From Nocardioides panacis (lineage in GTDB: Bacteria > Actinomycetota > Actinomycetes > Propionibacteriales > Nocardioidaceae): 64,000 nt of DNA. Positions 34,800-47,100 of this stretch are shown one piece after another (positions within the stretch are counted from its first letter, which is position 1; each line of letters starts with the position of its first letter). The notes beneath the pieces are model-generated. The model had not been told where the DNA came from. It saw nothing but the letters and a program-made list of their open reading frames with translations, and made no database searches. Where the stretch lies: positions 248,001-312,000 of the forward strand of contig NZ_CP077062.1 in the NCBI RefSeq assembly GCF_019039255.1, given 5' to 3'. Position numbers and translations under genes: made by a program.

Positions 34800-35672
34800 A
34801 TGCAGAAGTCTCGGACCCGCGCCCTCGCCGCCACCGGCGCCGGCCTCCTGGTCGCCGCCGCAGGGATCGCCGCCACCACCGCTCCCGTCCAGGCCGCCGC
34901 GGGCTACGCACCCGCCGCCACCGCGGAGATCCACCCCGGCACGATGATGTACACCGACGGCGCGCAGTGCACCGCGAACTTCGTCTACACCGACGGTGCC
35001 GGCAACACCTACGTCGGCTACGCCGCGCACTGCGCCGGCACCGGGGCCGCCACGGACACCGACGGCTGCAGCACCCAGTCCCTCCCGCTCGGGACCGAGG
35101 TGACCTTCAACGAGGGCGGCAGCCTGGTCGACGAGGGCACCCAGGTCGGCACCGGCACGCTCGCCTACAGCAGCTGGCTGACCATGCAGAAGAACGGCGA
35201 GAAGGACACCAACACCTGCGCCTACAACGACCTGGCGCTCGTCAAGGTCGACAGCGCCGACGCCGGCAAGGTGAACCCCTCGGTCCCGTTCTGGGGCGGC
35301 CCGACCGGCATCGACACCGACGGTACGGCGGCCGGCGACCGCGTCTACACCTACGGCAACTCCAGCCTCCGCGCCGGGGTCGAGCAGCTCAAGCCGCACT
35401 CCGGCGCGAGCCTCGGCGACGACGCGGCCGACGGCGGCTGGTCGCACCCGGTCTACACCGTCACGCCGGGCATCCCCGGTGACTCCGGCAGCGGGTTCAT
35501 GAACGCCGACGGCCAGGCCCTCGGCGTGCTCTCGACGGTGGCGCTCGCGCCGCTGGCCGGGTCGAACGGCGTCGGCGACCTGGGCAAGGAGCTGGCCTAC
35601 GCACAGGCGAGCTCCGGCATCGCCGGCCTGGACCTGGTCGAGGGCACGGAGCCGTTCGCACCGATCCTCTGA
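34800..35672 (+). CDS. secreted trypsin-like serine protease
   Basis: The 290-aa protein has a Sec signal peptide (basic MQKSRTR, hydrophobic ALAATGAGLLVAAAGIAATT, cleavage near VQA-AAG). The chymotrypsin-type triad is readable: His in GYAAHCAG, Asp in YNDLALVKV, Ser in PGDSGSGFM. Cys in QCTAN/AAHC and NTCAY may pair. It acts outside the cell. AAGGAA about 6 bases upstream supports the ATG. It is flanked by strong terminators on both sides and so forms its own transcription unit. Confidence 0.88.
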   Translation: MQKSRTRALAATGAGLLVAAAGIAATTAPVQAAAGYAPAATAEIHPGTMMYTDGAQCTANFVYTDGAGNTYVGYAAHCAGTGAATDTDGCSTQSLPLGTEVTFNEGGSLVDEGTQVGTGTLAYSSWLTMQKNGEKDTNTCAYNDLALVKVDSADAGKVNPSVPFWGGPTGIDTDGTAAGDRVYTYGNSSLRAGVEQLKPHSGASLGDDAADGGWSHPVYTVTPGIPGDSGSGFMNADGQALGVLSTVALAPLAGSNGVGDLGKELAYAQASSGIAGLDLVEGTEPFAPIL

Positions 35673-35683
35673 CCCCTGACCGC

Positions 35684-35716
35684 TCGGGCCCGGACCGTCC
35701 CAGGGTCCGGGCCCGA
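35684..35716 (+). terminator. terminator after the secreted protease gene
   Basis: TCGGGCCCGGACC (35684-35696) and GGTCCGGGCCCGA (35704-35716) form a perfect 13-bp stem with a 7-base loop, 12 bases after the protease stop. Confidence 0.85.
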
Positions 35717-35788
35717 CGTCGTTCCCGGGGCCGGTCTTCGTGATGCGAACGAGACCCGGCCGGGTGGGCCGAGGACTAGGCTCCGGGC

Positions 35789-36496
35789 GTGACGGGGACA
35801 CGACGAGCACCGGCTGGGGCGGCACTGCTGCCCACCGTCGTCGTGGTCGGGCTGCTGGTGCTGGTCTGGGCGGCCGCCACTGGCCCGGTCCGGATGCTGC
35901 ACGACTCAGGCCGGCGCTACCTGTTCGTCCCGCCGCCCACCCCGAGCGAGACCGCCGAGGTCACGCCCGGCTCCTCGGCGCGCGAGATCACCAAGGGCGT
36001 CCAGCAGCAGGTCGACCTGTCCTGGCTCGGCAACGTCATCGCGACGGCGCTGCTGCTCGCCGTGTGCGTGCTGGTGTTCCTGGTGCTGCGCTGGGGCTGG
36101 CTGCACCGGTGGCGCGCCCCCGAGCGGCCGCAGGAGGTGGACTTCGACGTGCTCCCGGACCGGCTGGTCGAGGCGATGCGCGCCGACGCCGACGCCCAGG
36201 TGCTGGCCGTCGACCACGGCAGCCCGCGCAACGCGATCGTGGCCTGCTGGCTGCGGCTCCAGGAGGTGGCGACCGAGGCCGGGCTGCCACCGGGCCCCGC
36301 CGAGACCTCCACCGAGTTCGTGGTGCGCGCGCTGCACACCCTCGACCTCGACCCCCGGGCGATCGGCTCGCTGGCCGCGCTCTACCGGGAGGCCCGGTTC
36401 TCCGAGCACGAGCTCGGCGAGACCGCCCGGGACGACGCCCGGTCCGCCCTGGCGCAGCTCCGCGACGACCTGCGCGCCCCGGGGACGGTCGGGTGA
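35789..36496 (+). CDS. DUF4129 domain membrane protein
   Basis: The 235-aa protein has two membrane helices (LLPTVVVVGLLVLVWAAATG near the start and VIATALLLAVCVLVFLVLRW at about 82-101). A cytosolic C-terminal DUF4129 domain follows, with NAIVACWLRLQEVATEAGLP and the typical AALYREARFSEHEL. It heads a five-gene operon with MoxR and DUF58 genes, which in actinobacteria usually carries a DUF4129 member. Confidence 0.85.
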   Translation: MTGTRRAPAGAALLPTVVVVGLLVLVWAAATGPVRMLHDSGRRYLFVPPPTPSETAEVTPGSSAREITKGVQQQVDLSWLGNVIATALLLAVCVLVFLVLRWGWLHRWRAPERPQEVDFDVLPDRLVEAMRADADAQVLAVDHGSPRNAIVACWLRLQEVATEAGLPPGPAETSTEFVVRALHTLDLDPRAIGSLAALYREARFSEHELGETARDDARSALAQLRDDLRAPGTVG

Positions 36497-37028
36497 GCAC
36501 CGCTGAGCCGGTGCCGTCGACCGCGTCGGCACCGGACCGGTCCGAGGCCCGCGCCCGCTGGACGGCGAGGATCGGACTGGCCTTCGCGCTCTGGGCGGTG
36601 CTCGTGGTGATCGCCTTCCTCGAGGGCAACCGGCCCGACGGGCTGCTGCTCGGCCTCACCGTCGCGGCGTTCGCGACCACGCTCTGGCTGTTCCTGGACG
36701 CCGGGCTGCACAGCGAGGCGCCCCGGTGGGACCTCGCCGACGACGACCCGGTCCGCCCGCCGGGGGAGGACCCCCGGCTGGCCCTGCTGACCCGGGTCGT
36801 GGCTCAGCACCTCGACGCCCGCGAGGTCGGCGACGTGCTGCACCGGCACCTGTGCGAGCTCGCCGACCAGCGGCTGATGGCCGCGCACGGCGTGAGCTGG
36901 CGCGTCGACCCGGACCGGGCCGCAGCGCTGCTCGGGCCCGAGCTGGTCGCGCTCGCCCGGCAGCGGGCTCCCCACCCCCGGATGGACCCGCGGCAGATCG
37001 ACGTACTCCTCTCCCGGATCGAGGCCCT

Positions 37029-37032
<4 letters not shown>
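36493..37032 (+). CDS. membrane protein of the MoxR-DUF58 cassette
   Basis: The 179-aa protein has two membrane helices (IGLAFALWAVLVVIAFLEG and GLLLGLTVAAFATTLWLFLD) and a cytosolic C-terminal domain (about 75-179; VVAQHLDAREVGDVLHRHLC). I do not recognise a named family. Its GTG overlaps the previous stop (GTGA) and its end overlaps the MoxR start, so it is part of this operon. Confidence 0.75.
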
Positions 37033-38048
<1,016 letters not shown>

Positions 38049-38049
38049 C

Positions 38050-39351
38050 GTGCTGCACGGCGGCACCTGGCACCCGACCCCCTCGCTGGTCCGGGCCGCC
38101 CTCGGCTCGTCGGCGCTGGCGCTGACGGCCGTCGTGATGGGCCGGCCGGACCTGCTGGTGCTCGCCGCGCCGCTGCTGGTGCACGCCGTCGCCGCCGTCG
38201 TACGGCGGGCCACCACCGTGCCCCGGTCCGGCGACGCCGTTCTCGGCACGGACCACGTGCGCGAGGGCGAGGGCACCACCGTCCGGGTGCGCCTGGACCG
38301 CGCCGACGACGTGGAGCACGCGGTGCTCGCGCTGACCCCGCACCGGCACCTGGTGGCGCGGCCGGCCCCGGGCATGACCGACGGCACGCTCGCCGCGGAC
38401 GCCGACCGGCTCGAGCTGGCGGTCCCGGTGGCCAGCCTGCGCTGGGGCCGGCGCCCCGTCGGCGACGGCCTGGTAGCCGCGACCAGCCCGTGGGCGGGGT
38501 ACCTGTGGGGTCCGCTGCCGGTGGCCCCGCAGCACCTCACCACGCTGCCGCAGCCCGGCCGGTTCGACAGCCGCGCGGCGTCCCCGCACCCGATCGGCCT
38601 GGTCGGGCAGCACCCCGCGCGGCGCCGCGGCGACGGCTCGGAGTTCGAGAGCATCCGGCCGTTCCAGCCGGGCGACCGGCTGCGCCGCGTGCAGTGGCGG
38701 GTCAGCCTGCGCACCGGCCGGCTGCACGCCACCAGCACGGTCGCCGAGGAGGACGCGAGCGTGCTGCTGCTGGTGGACAGCGGCGTCGAGGTGGGGGTGA
38801 GCGGTGGCGTGACCGGGGCCGCGAGCACGCTGGACGTCGCGGTGCGCGCGGCCGGGGCCGTCGCCGAGCACTACCTGGTCCGCGGTGACCGGGTCGGCCT
38901 GCGGGTCCTCGGCTCGACCGGCCGCACCGCCGTGCACACCGCCGCGGGACGCCGGCACCTGCGCCGGCTGCTGGACACCCTGGCCCGCGTCGTACCGGGG
39001 GAGAGCCGCGACGTCGACCCGGCGCGGATGCGGTTCCAGGTGCCGGCCGGCAGCATCGTGCTGGTCTTCTCCCCGATGCTGTCCCAGGTCGCGGTGGCGG
39101 CCACCACGACCCTCGCCGCGCGCGGCCTCGACGTGGTGGTCGTGGACTGCCTGCCCGCGGACGTCGCGATGGAGGACGACCAGCGGCTCGCGCTGGCCTG
39201 GCGGATGCGGCTGCTGGAGCGCGAGGCGCTGCTCGGCCGGCTGCGCCGCTCCGGGACCCCGGTGGTCGCCTGGCGCGGGCCGGGCACCCTCGACGAGGTG
39301 CTGCGCCGACTGGGCCGTCGCGGCACGCGGGCGACGGCGGGCCGGTCGTGA
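38050..39351 (+). CDS. DUF58 domain protein
   Basis: The 433-aa protein has one or two N-terminal membrane segments (LALTAVVMGRPDLLVLAAPL). The DUF58 core follows with GSEFESIRPFQPGDRLRRVQ and a VWA-like stretch (ASVLLLVDSGVEVGV; loss of the full MIDAS DxSxS, with DSGV instead). It probably works with the MoxR ATPase just upstream. The GTG start is one base after the previous stop. Confidence 0.88.
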   Translation: MLHGGTWHPTPSLVRAALGSSALALTAVVMGRPDLLVLAAPLLVHAVAAVVRRATTVPRSGDAVLGTDHVREGEGTTVRVRLDRADDVEHAVLALTPHRHLVARPAPGMTDGTLAADADRLELAVPVASLRWGRRPVGDGLVAATSPWAGYLWGPLPVAPQHLTTLPQPGRFDSRAASPHPIGLVGQHPARRRGDGSEFESIRPFQPGDRLRRVQWRVSLRTGRLHATSTVAEEDASVLLLVDSGVEVGVSGGVTGAASTLDVAVRAAGAVAEHYLVRGDRVGLRVLGSTGRTAVHTAAGRRHLRRLLDTLARVVPGESRDVDPARMRFQVPAGSIVLVFSPMLSQVAVAATTTLAARGLDVVVVDCLPADVAMEDDQRLALAWRMRLLEREALLGRLRRSGTPVVAWRGPGTLDEVLRRLGRRGTRATAGRS

Positions 39352-39908
39352 CCCGGTCCGGCGGGGGCGCGGTGCTGGACCGCCTGGCGCTCTCCAGCCC
39401 GCAGCAGCGGCTCTTCCGGGCCGTGGCCCTGGCCGCCCCGTGCGGGTTCCTCGCGGTGGTCCCGCTCGCCGGCGGGGTGTTCCACCCGGTGTTCACCGCG
39501 GCCGGCGTGCTGCTGGCCGTGGTGGTCGCGCTGGCCCCCGACTCGCACGCCCCGCTCGGGCTGGTGGCCTACCTCGGCGTCCTGTGGATGCTCGCGGACC
39601 CCGGGCTCGACCTGTGGACGCCGGTCGCCGCCGCCGCCCTGCTCGCGGGGCACCTGGCGTGCACGCTCGCGTCGTACGGGCCGCCGGGTCTGGTGCTCGA
39701 CCGGGCGCTGCTGGCCCGGTGGCGGACGCGTGCGGCGGCCTGCCTCGGCGCCGGCGTGCTGGTCTGGCTGGCCGCCGGGGCGGTGGCGTTCCTGGACCTG
39801 CCGCCGGACGCGCTCGCGGTCGGCGCGGCGCTGCTCGTGCTGCTCGGCTGGGTCGGCTTCCTGACCGTCCGGCTGACCGTCCGGCCGGGGGAGGACCGGC
39901 CTGGCTAG
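39348..39908 (+). CDS. integral membrane protein, last gene of the MoxR cassette
   Basis: The 186-aa protein is mostly hydrophobic, with about five helices (for example VALAAPCGFLAVVPLAGGVF and AAACLGAGVLVWLAAGAVAF). I know no family name. Its GTG overlaps the DUF58 stop, so it is the last coupled gene of the cassette. The usual transglutaminase-like member of such operons is absent. Confidence 0.75.
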   Translation: MTRSGGGAVLDRLALSSPQQRLFRAVALAAPCGFLAVVPLAGGVFHPVFTAAGVLLAVVVALAPDSHAPLGLVAYLGVLWMLADPGLDLWTPVAAAALLAGHLACTLASYGPPGLVLDRALLARWRTRAAACLGAGVLVWLAAGAVAFLDLPPDALAVGAALLVLLGWVGFLTVRLTVRPGEDRPG

Positions 39909-39918
39909 GCTGCCGCGC

Positions 39919-40221
39919 ATGGATCCCGATGCGTACGTCGAGGCGGTGCTCAGCCTCGTGGAGCAGGTCCCGCCGGGCCGGGTGACGACCTACGGGACGC
40001 TGGCCGAGGCGGTGGGGTACGGCGGTCCCCGGCGGGTCGGCCGGGTGATGTCGACGTACGGCGGCTCGGTGCCGTGGTGGCGGGTCGTGCGCGCCGACGG
40101 GTCGCTGCCGCCCAGCCACGACGAGGAGGCCCGGGCGCACTACCTCGACGAGGGCACCCCGTTGCGCAGCGCCGGCCGGATGGACATGGCACAGGCGTTC
40201 TTCGGCGACTTCCGCCCCTGA
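39919..40221 (+). CDS. alkyltransferase-like protein (ATL)
   Basis: The 100-aa protein is related to O6-alkylguanine-DNA alkyltransferases, but the acceptor Cys motif PCHR is replaced by PWWRVVRADGS at about residues 52-62. This is the mark of ATL proteins, which bind O6-alkylguanine and pass it to nucleotide excision repair rather than repairing it. The helix-turn-helix GRVTTYGTLAEAVGYGGPRR is intact. M. tuberculosis has a homologue (Rv3204) at this place. Confidence 0.92.
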   Translation: MDPDAYVEAVLSLVEQVPPGRVTTYGTLAEAVGYGGPRRVGRVMSTYGGSVPWWRVVRADGSLPPSHDEEARAHYLDEGTPLRSAGRMDMAQAFFGDFRP

Positions 40222-40257
40222 AACCTGCCCGCAACGCCGGGCTCCTACCCTGGCCCG

Positions 40258-40848
40258 GTGAGTCTCTCCACCGCCGCCGACCTGCCCGTGACCGTGTCCA
40301 TCACCCGGCACGTCGAGCCCGACCGGGTCGACCAGATGATCGCCTGGGTGCGGGCCGGGTCCGCGCTGGCCGAGCGGTTCCCCGGGTTCCTCGGCACCGG
40401 CTGGGTGCGCCCGAGCGTGGCCTCCGACGAGTGGCACATGCTCTACCGCTTCGACAGCGCCGCGTCCCTGGGTGCGTGGGAGGCCTCGGACCAGCGGGCC
40501 TGGTGGCTCGGGTCGGCGCAGGGCCTGGTCGGTGAGTCGCTGCGGGAGCGTCGTACCGGGATCGAGGGGTGGTTCGACGAGCCCCTCGAGCACGACGTCG
40601 AGGACCTCCGGCCGCTGCCCTCGGCGCCGCCGCGGTGGAAGCAGGCGGTGATGATCTGGACCGCCTTCTTCCCGCTGAGCCTGCTCGCCGGGCTGCTGCT
40701 CGGCCGGTTCGCCCCGGGGCTGTCGATCGTGCCGCGGGTGCTGGTCACCACGCTGCTGATGACGCCGGTCATGACCTACCTCGTGCTCCCGCAGCTCACC
40801 CGCCGCCTGGACTGGTGGCTGCACGGGCGACGTGCCCCCTGGCGGTGA
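40258..40848 (+). CDS. antibiotic-biosynthesis-monooxygenase-like domain membrane protein
   Basis: The 196-aa protein has an N-terminal ABM-like domain (about 10-105: VSITRHVEPDRVDQMIAWVR, WHMLYRFDSAASLGAWEAS) and two C-terminal membrane helices (VMIWTAFFPLSLLAGLLLGR and VLVTTLLMTPVMTYLVLPQL). Such ABM-membrane proteins are widespread, with no settled role. It starts with GTG between the ATL and adnA genes. Confidence 0.82.
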   Translation: MSLSTAADLPVTVSITRHVEPDRVDQMIAWVRAGSALAERFPGFLGTGWVRPSVASDEWHMLYRFDSAASLGAWEASDQRAWWLGSAQGLVGESLRERRTGIEGWFDEPLEHDVEDLRPLPSAPPRWKQAVMIWTAFFPLSLLAGLLLGRFAPGLSIVPRVLVTTLLMTPVMTYLVLPQLTRRLDWWLHGRRAPWR

Positions 40849-40883
40849 CCGGTTCTGTCGGCCGTCGGTGATGTGATGGCACC

Positions 40884-43800
40884 GTGACGACGTACCGGCT
40901 GTCCCTCGACCGGTCCGCTCCCGTGGCACCGCCGGTCCTGGACGAGTTCCAGCAGTCGGTCGTGGACCACCCGGGCGGGCCGCTCCTCGTGCTGGCCGGA
41001 CCCGGCACCGGCAAGACCACCACGCTCGTCGAGGCGATCGTCGACCGCATCGAGCGGGGCGGCGCGAGGCCGGAGTCCGTGCTGGCGCTGACCTTCAGCC
41101 GCAAGGCCGCCGAGCAGCTGCGCGACCGGGTCACCGCCCGGCTCGGGCGCACGATGGCGACCACGCTCAGCTCGACGTTCCACTCCTTCGCCTACGGCCT
41201 GGTCCGCCGCTACTCCACCGCCGAGCTGTACGCCGCCCCGCTGCGGCTGCTCTCCGCGCCCGAGCAGGACGTCGTGCTGCAGGAGCTGCTCGCGGGCAGC
41301 CGGGAGGACGAGCTGTGGCCGCGGGCGCTCGACCAGGCCGTGGCGACCCGGGGGTTCGCGCGCGAGGTGCAGGCCGTCCTGGCCCGGGCCCGCGAGAAGG
41401 GCCTGGACCCCCTCGACCTCAAGGTGCTGGGGGAGGACGCCGGGGCACCCGAGCTGGTCGCGGCGGCCCGGTTCATGCAGCAGTACCAAGTCATCCTCGA
41501 CGACCAGAGCTCCATCGACTACCCCGAGCTGATCTACCGTGCGGTGCTGCTGGCCGAGCAACCGGCGATCCGGGCTGACCTGCGGGCTCGGTTCGGGCAC
41601 GTGTTCGTCGACGAGTACCAGGACACCGACCCGAGCCAGGTGCGGCTGCTGCGCGCCCTCGCCGGCGACGGGCGCAACCTCACCGTGGTGGGCGACCCGG
41701 ACCAGTCGATCTACGCGTTCCGCGGTGCCGAGGTGCGCGGCATCCTGGACTTCCCGCAGGCGTTCCCGCAGCGCGACGGCAGCCGTGCGCCCACGGTGGC
41801 GCTGCGGGTCACCCGGCGCTTCGGCCCCCGGCTGCTGCGGCTCTCCCGGGCCGTGGTGTCCGGGCTGGCCACGACCGGCTCCATCGACGCGGCCACCTTC
41901 GAGGCGTTCCGGAACCCCGAGGCCAGGTCCGGGTCGTTCGGCGCCGGCCGCGCCGACGTGCTGACCTTCGACACCGAGCGTGCGGAGACCGAGCACGTCG
42001 CCGACCTGCTCCGCCGCGCGCACCTGGAGGACGGGGTCCCGTGGTCGGAGATGGCGGTGCTGGTCCGCTCGGGCCGCACCAGCATCCCGCGGTTGCGGCG
42101 GGCCCTGGGGGCAGCCGGCGTGCCGGTCGAGGTGGCCAGCGACGACACCCCGCTGGTCCAGGAGCCGGCGGTGCTGCCGCTGCTCGACGCGCTCCGGGCG
42201 GTCGTGGACCTCGACAACGACGACCCGGCCGACCTCGACCACTTCGGTGCCGACCGCGCCGAGGCGCTGCTCGGCTCCCCCCGTGGGCGGGCTCGACGCG
42301 ACCGAGGTGCGGTCGCTCGCCCGGGCGCTGCGGGCCCGGGAGAAGCGCGCGCTGGCGGAGAGTCCCGACGTCCCGGACGGGGAGAGCGGTCCGGTCGCGC
42401 GCTCCTCCCCGGAGCTGCTGCGGAGCGCCCTGCTGCACCCCGAGCTGCTGGACGGGGTCCGTGAGCGCGGTGCGACCAAGGCCCTGGCGCTCGCGACGCT
42501 GCTGCAGCGCAGCCGGGTGCTCCTCGACGAGGGCTCCACGGCCGAGGAGGTGCTGTGGCTGCTCTGGTCCGGCACCGAGTGGCCCCGTCGGCTCCGCCGC
42601 GGCGTCGACCTCGGTGGCCAGGCCGCCCGCCTGGCCCATCGTGACCTGGACGCGATCTGTGCGCTCTTCGAGGTCGCCGCCCGGACCGAGGAGCAGCGCG
42701 GCCACACCAGCGTGGTCAGCTTCCTGGAGTCGTTGCGGGCCCAGCAGATCCCGGCCGACACCCTGGCCGAGCGGGGGGTGCGCGGCGAGGCCGTGCGGCT
42801 GCTCACCGCCCACCGGTCCAAGGGCCTGGAGTGGCGGTTCGTGGTGGTCGCGCACGTCCAGGACGAGGGCTGGCCCGACCTGAGACGCCGGTCCTCGTTG
42901 CTGCAGGCGGACCGGATCGGGGCCGACGGGATCCTGCCGGCACTGGGTCGCCAGGCGCTGCTGGCCGAGGAGCGGCGACTCTTCTACGTCGCCTGCACCC
43001 GCGCCCGCGAGCGGCTGCTGGTCACCGCGGTGGCGTCCCCCGAGGACGACGGCGAGCAGCCGTCCCGGTTCGTCGACGAGCTGGCCGCCGCGGCCCAGGC
43101 CGACGGCGCGGGCGGCTACGTCCGGCACAGCCACCTCCAGGGCCGACCGCAGCGGCCGCTGTCCCTGCACGGGCTGGTGGCGGACCTGCGCCGCACGCTC
43201 TCCGAGCCCACCGCCTCCCCGGCGCTCCGCCGCGCGGCGGCCGACCGTCTCGCCGTGCTGGCGCAGTCCTCGCACCGCGGCCAGCCCCTGGTGGCCGCCG
43301 CCGACCCCGGTCAGTGGTGGGGCACCCGGGCGCGCAGCGTCTGCGCGGTCCCCGTCGAGCGGTCCGACGAGCCGGTGACGCTGTCCGCGAGCTCGCTCGA
43401 CGGGATCCTCAGCTGCCCGGCGAAGTGGTTCCTGGAGCGCAAGGCCGGTGGCGAGATGCCGTCGAGCCAGTCGCAGGGCTTCGGGCTCGTCGTGCACACG
43501 CTGGCCGACCGGATCGCCAAGGGCGAGATCGCCGCCGGCGACGGTTCCCGCGAGGAGCTGCTCGGGGAGCTGATGGGTCACGTGGACACCGTCTGGGACC
43601 ACCTCGCGTTCCGCACCCCCTGGTCCCGCTCGCGCGAGCGGGAGGAGGTCGCGGCGGCCCTCGGCCGGTTCCTCGACTGGCACACCTCGCCGGGGGCGCG
43701 CACCGTGCTGGCCACCGAGCAGCGGCTCACCGCGGAGGTCACCTTGCCCGACGGCCAGCTGGTCCGGCTCAACGGCTACGCCGACCGACTCGAGCTCGAC

Positions 43801-44196
43801 GAGCTCGGCCGGGTCGTGGTCATCGACCTCAAGACCTCGAAGTACCCGCCCACGGACAAGGACCTCCCACTGAACCCGCAGCTCGGCATCTACCAGTTCG
43901 CCGTCGCCCACGGCGCCGTCGACCACCTCGTCGCCGACGCCGTGGACGGGCCTGGTGTGCCGGGCGGCGCCGAGCTGGTGCAGCTGCGCGTCGAGCGGGT
44001 CACCGGGGCGAAGGTCCAGAAGCAGGAGCCGCAGGAGCCCGATGCCGAGGGACGCCTCCCGGTGGAGCTGCAGCTGATGCGGGCCGCGGAGGTGGTGCGC
44101 GGCGAGGTGTTCGACGCGACCCCCGGCAAGCACTGCGACCACTGCCAGTTCCACGCGATCTGCCCGACCAAGGCGGCCGGGACGGTGCTCTCGTGA
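40884..44196 (+). CDS. adnA: AdnA-type UvrD/REP helicase-nuclease (frameshifted)
   Basis: AdnAB is the actinobacterial double-strand-break end-resection motor-nuclease. This first subunit has Walker A AGPGTGKTTTLVEAI (about residue 38), VFVDEYQDTDPSQV, GDPDQSIYAFRG, LLTAHRSKGLEW, and a C-terminal RecB-type nuclease (VVVIDLKTSKYPP). Four Cys (LSCPAKWF, HCDHCQFHAIC) could hold an Fe-S cluster. Six C at 42277-42282 break the frame; five give SPVGGLDATEVRSLAR and 1103 aa. GTG start. The A/B naming follows gene order in M. tuberculosis (Rv3202c first). Confidence 0.85.
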
Positions 44197-47100
44197 CGAG
44201 CTCCCCTCCCGTGATGCGCCTGGACACCCCCGAGAGCCTGCAACGGCTGATGGGCGCTGCCTACCCGCTCAGCGACCAGCAGTTCGCCGCCGTCACCGCC
44301 CCGCTCGCGCCGCAGGTGGTGATCGCCGGCGCCGGGTCCGGCAAGACCACGGTGATGGCCGCGCGCGTCGTGTGGCTGGTGGCCACCGGGCTGGTCGCGC
44401 CCCAGGAGGTGCTCGGGCTGACCTTCACCACCAAGGCGACCCACGAGCTCGGCACCCGCATCCGGGACTCGCTCCGGGCCGCGCACATCCTGCGGCCGCC
44501 GGGGGAGCGGCTGACCGACCCGCGCGGCGCCGGGGAGGACGAGGAGCCCGAGGAGCCGACGGTGGCGACGTACAACGCCTACGCCGCCTCGCTGCTCACC
44601 GAGCACGGGCTGCGGATCGGGCACGAGCCGGACACCCGGGTGGTCGCGGACGCGTCGCGCTACCAGCTCGCCGCCCGGGTCATCGCCCGGCACCGTGGCC
44701 GGATCGAGCTGCTCAGCGACCACCCCGAGACCGTCATCAACTACCTGCTCGCCCTCGACGCGGCCATGAGCGAGCACCTGGTGCAGCCCGACGACGTACG
44801 CGCGTTCCAGGACCGTCGCCGTCCCGCCTTCGAGGAGGCGCTGGCCACCGAGTCGCTCAAGACCAAGCAGGCCCTGGTGGCCAAGGTGCTGAACACGTTC
44901 GGGCGGCGCGAGGAGCTGCTCGGGCTCGTCGAGTCCTACCGCCGCCTCAAGCGCGAGCTCGGGCTGATGGACTTCTCCGACCAGATCGAGCTCGGTGCCC
45001 GGCTGGCCATCGACCAACCGCAGGTCGGCGCCCTGGAGCGCGACAAGTACCGCGTCGTGCTGCTCGACGAGTACCAGGACACCTCGGTGGCGCAGGCGTT
45101 GATGCTGAGCCGGCTGTTCTCCGGGCCGGACCCCGCGCACGGTGCCGGCCATGCGGTCAGCGCCGTCGGCGACCCCAACCAGGCCATCTACGGCTGGCGC
45201 GGTGCGTCGGTCTCGAACATCGTCGGGTTCGGCGCGGACTTCCCGGCTGCCGACGGGTCGACCGACGTCGCGACGTACCCGCTCAGCGTCAACCGCCGCT
45301 CGGACGCCCGCATCCTCCAGGCCGCCAACGACCTGGCCGCGCCGCTCTACGCGCAGTTCACCTCGGTGCGGGAGCTCGAGCCGAAGCCGCACGCGGAGCC
45401 CGGCACGGTGCGGGTCGCCGTGCACGAGACCTACCTCGACGAGCTGGCCTGGCTGCCGGGGCAGGTGCGGGCGGCGCACCGGGCGATGACGGAGCCGTCG
45501 TGGCGCGAGATCGGTGTGCTGACCCGCGACAACTCGCACGCCGCCGACGTGTTCGACGCGCTGACCCGCGCCGACATCCCGGTGGAGATCGTCGGCCTCC
45601 AGGGGCTGCTCCGGCTGCCCGAGGTGGCCGAGGTCGTCGCCACGCTCACCCTGCTGCACGACCTGACGGCCAACGCCGAGCTGCTGACCCTGCTGACCGG
45701 GCCGCGCTGGGCGCTCGGCGCGCGTGACCTGGCGCTGCTCGGTCGCCGGGCCCGGGAGCTGACCCGGTTCAGCGAGCCGCGGGAGCGCGAGCGCCTGCGG
45801 GCGCTGGGGGAGGAGCTCGAGGCCGCGGTCGCCGGTGCCGACCCGACCGAGGTGGTGTCGCTCAGCGACGCGTTGGAGGACCCGGGTGAGGGCGACTACT
45901 CCCCGGAGGCGGCCGAACGGTTCCGGTTGCTGGCGGGCGAGCTGCGCTACCTGCGCGCCCACGCCGGCGAGCCGCTGCTCGACCTGGTCCGGCGGATCGT
46001 CGACACCACCGGGATCGACGTCGAGCTCGCCTCCTCGGTCAGCCCGGCGGCACAGGCGCGGCGCGACAACCTGGACCTGTTCGTCAAGGCTGTCGCGGAG
46101 TTCCAGGCCGTCGACGGCGCCGTCACCCTGCCGTCCCTGCTGGCCTACCTCGCGGCCGAGGACGACTACGGGTCCGGTCTGGACGTGGCGACCCCGACCG
46201 AGGCGGACTCGGTCAAGCTGCTGACCGTGCACCGCTCCAAGGGCTTGGAGTGGGACGCGGTCTTCCTGCCGGGCGTCTCCGACGGCAAGTTCCCGAGCGG
46301 GACCTCGCGGACCAAGTGGACGGCCGGTCCGGCCGTGCTGCCCAACGAGCTGCGCGGTGACGCGGTCGACCTGCCGTCCTTGTCCGGCTGCTCCGGGGCC
46401 GACCTCGAGCGGTTCCGCGACGACAGCAGGGCCCACGAGCTCCAGGAGGAGCTGCGGCTGGGGTACGTCGCACTGACCCGCGCCCGGCACCTGCTGGTCG
46501 TCTCGTCCTACTGCTGGAGCCCGACCCGGACCACCCCGCTCGGCCCGTCGCCCTACCAGCACACGCTGCGCGACACCCTCGCGCGATGGGGTCAGGAGCC
46601 CGAGCGCTGGCAGGACAAGCCGGCCAAGAAGTCACCCAACCCCCCTTGCCGCCGTGCCCACCGCCCGCCCCTGGCCGATGGAGGCGCACGCCGGCGAGGT
46701 GGAACGCCGCCTGCGTGCCGCCGAGCTGGTGCTCGAGGCCGTGGCCCGGCGCGCGTCCGGCGAGACGGCGACGGCGGACGACGGGTTGGACATGGTCGAG
46801 GCGGCCCGGGTCCAGGAGTGGGACGACGAGCTCGAGCGGCTGATGGTCGAGGCCCGGCTCGAACACGCCGACGAGGTGCCGGTGCCGCTGCCCTCGAGCC
46901 TGTCCGCGACGGCACTGGCCCGGTTGCGCGACGATCCCGACCGGCTCGCGGCCGACCTGGCCCGGCCGATGCCTCGCAAGCCGTCGCCGTCGGCGCGGTT
47001 CGGCACCCGGTTCCACGCCTGGGTGGAGGCACGCTTCGGCCAGCAGGAGCTGGTCGACCCCGACGAGCTGCCCGGCCGGGGCGACGCCGACATCGACGAC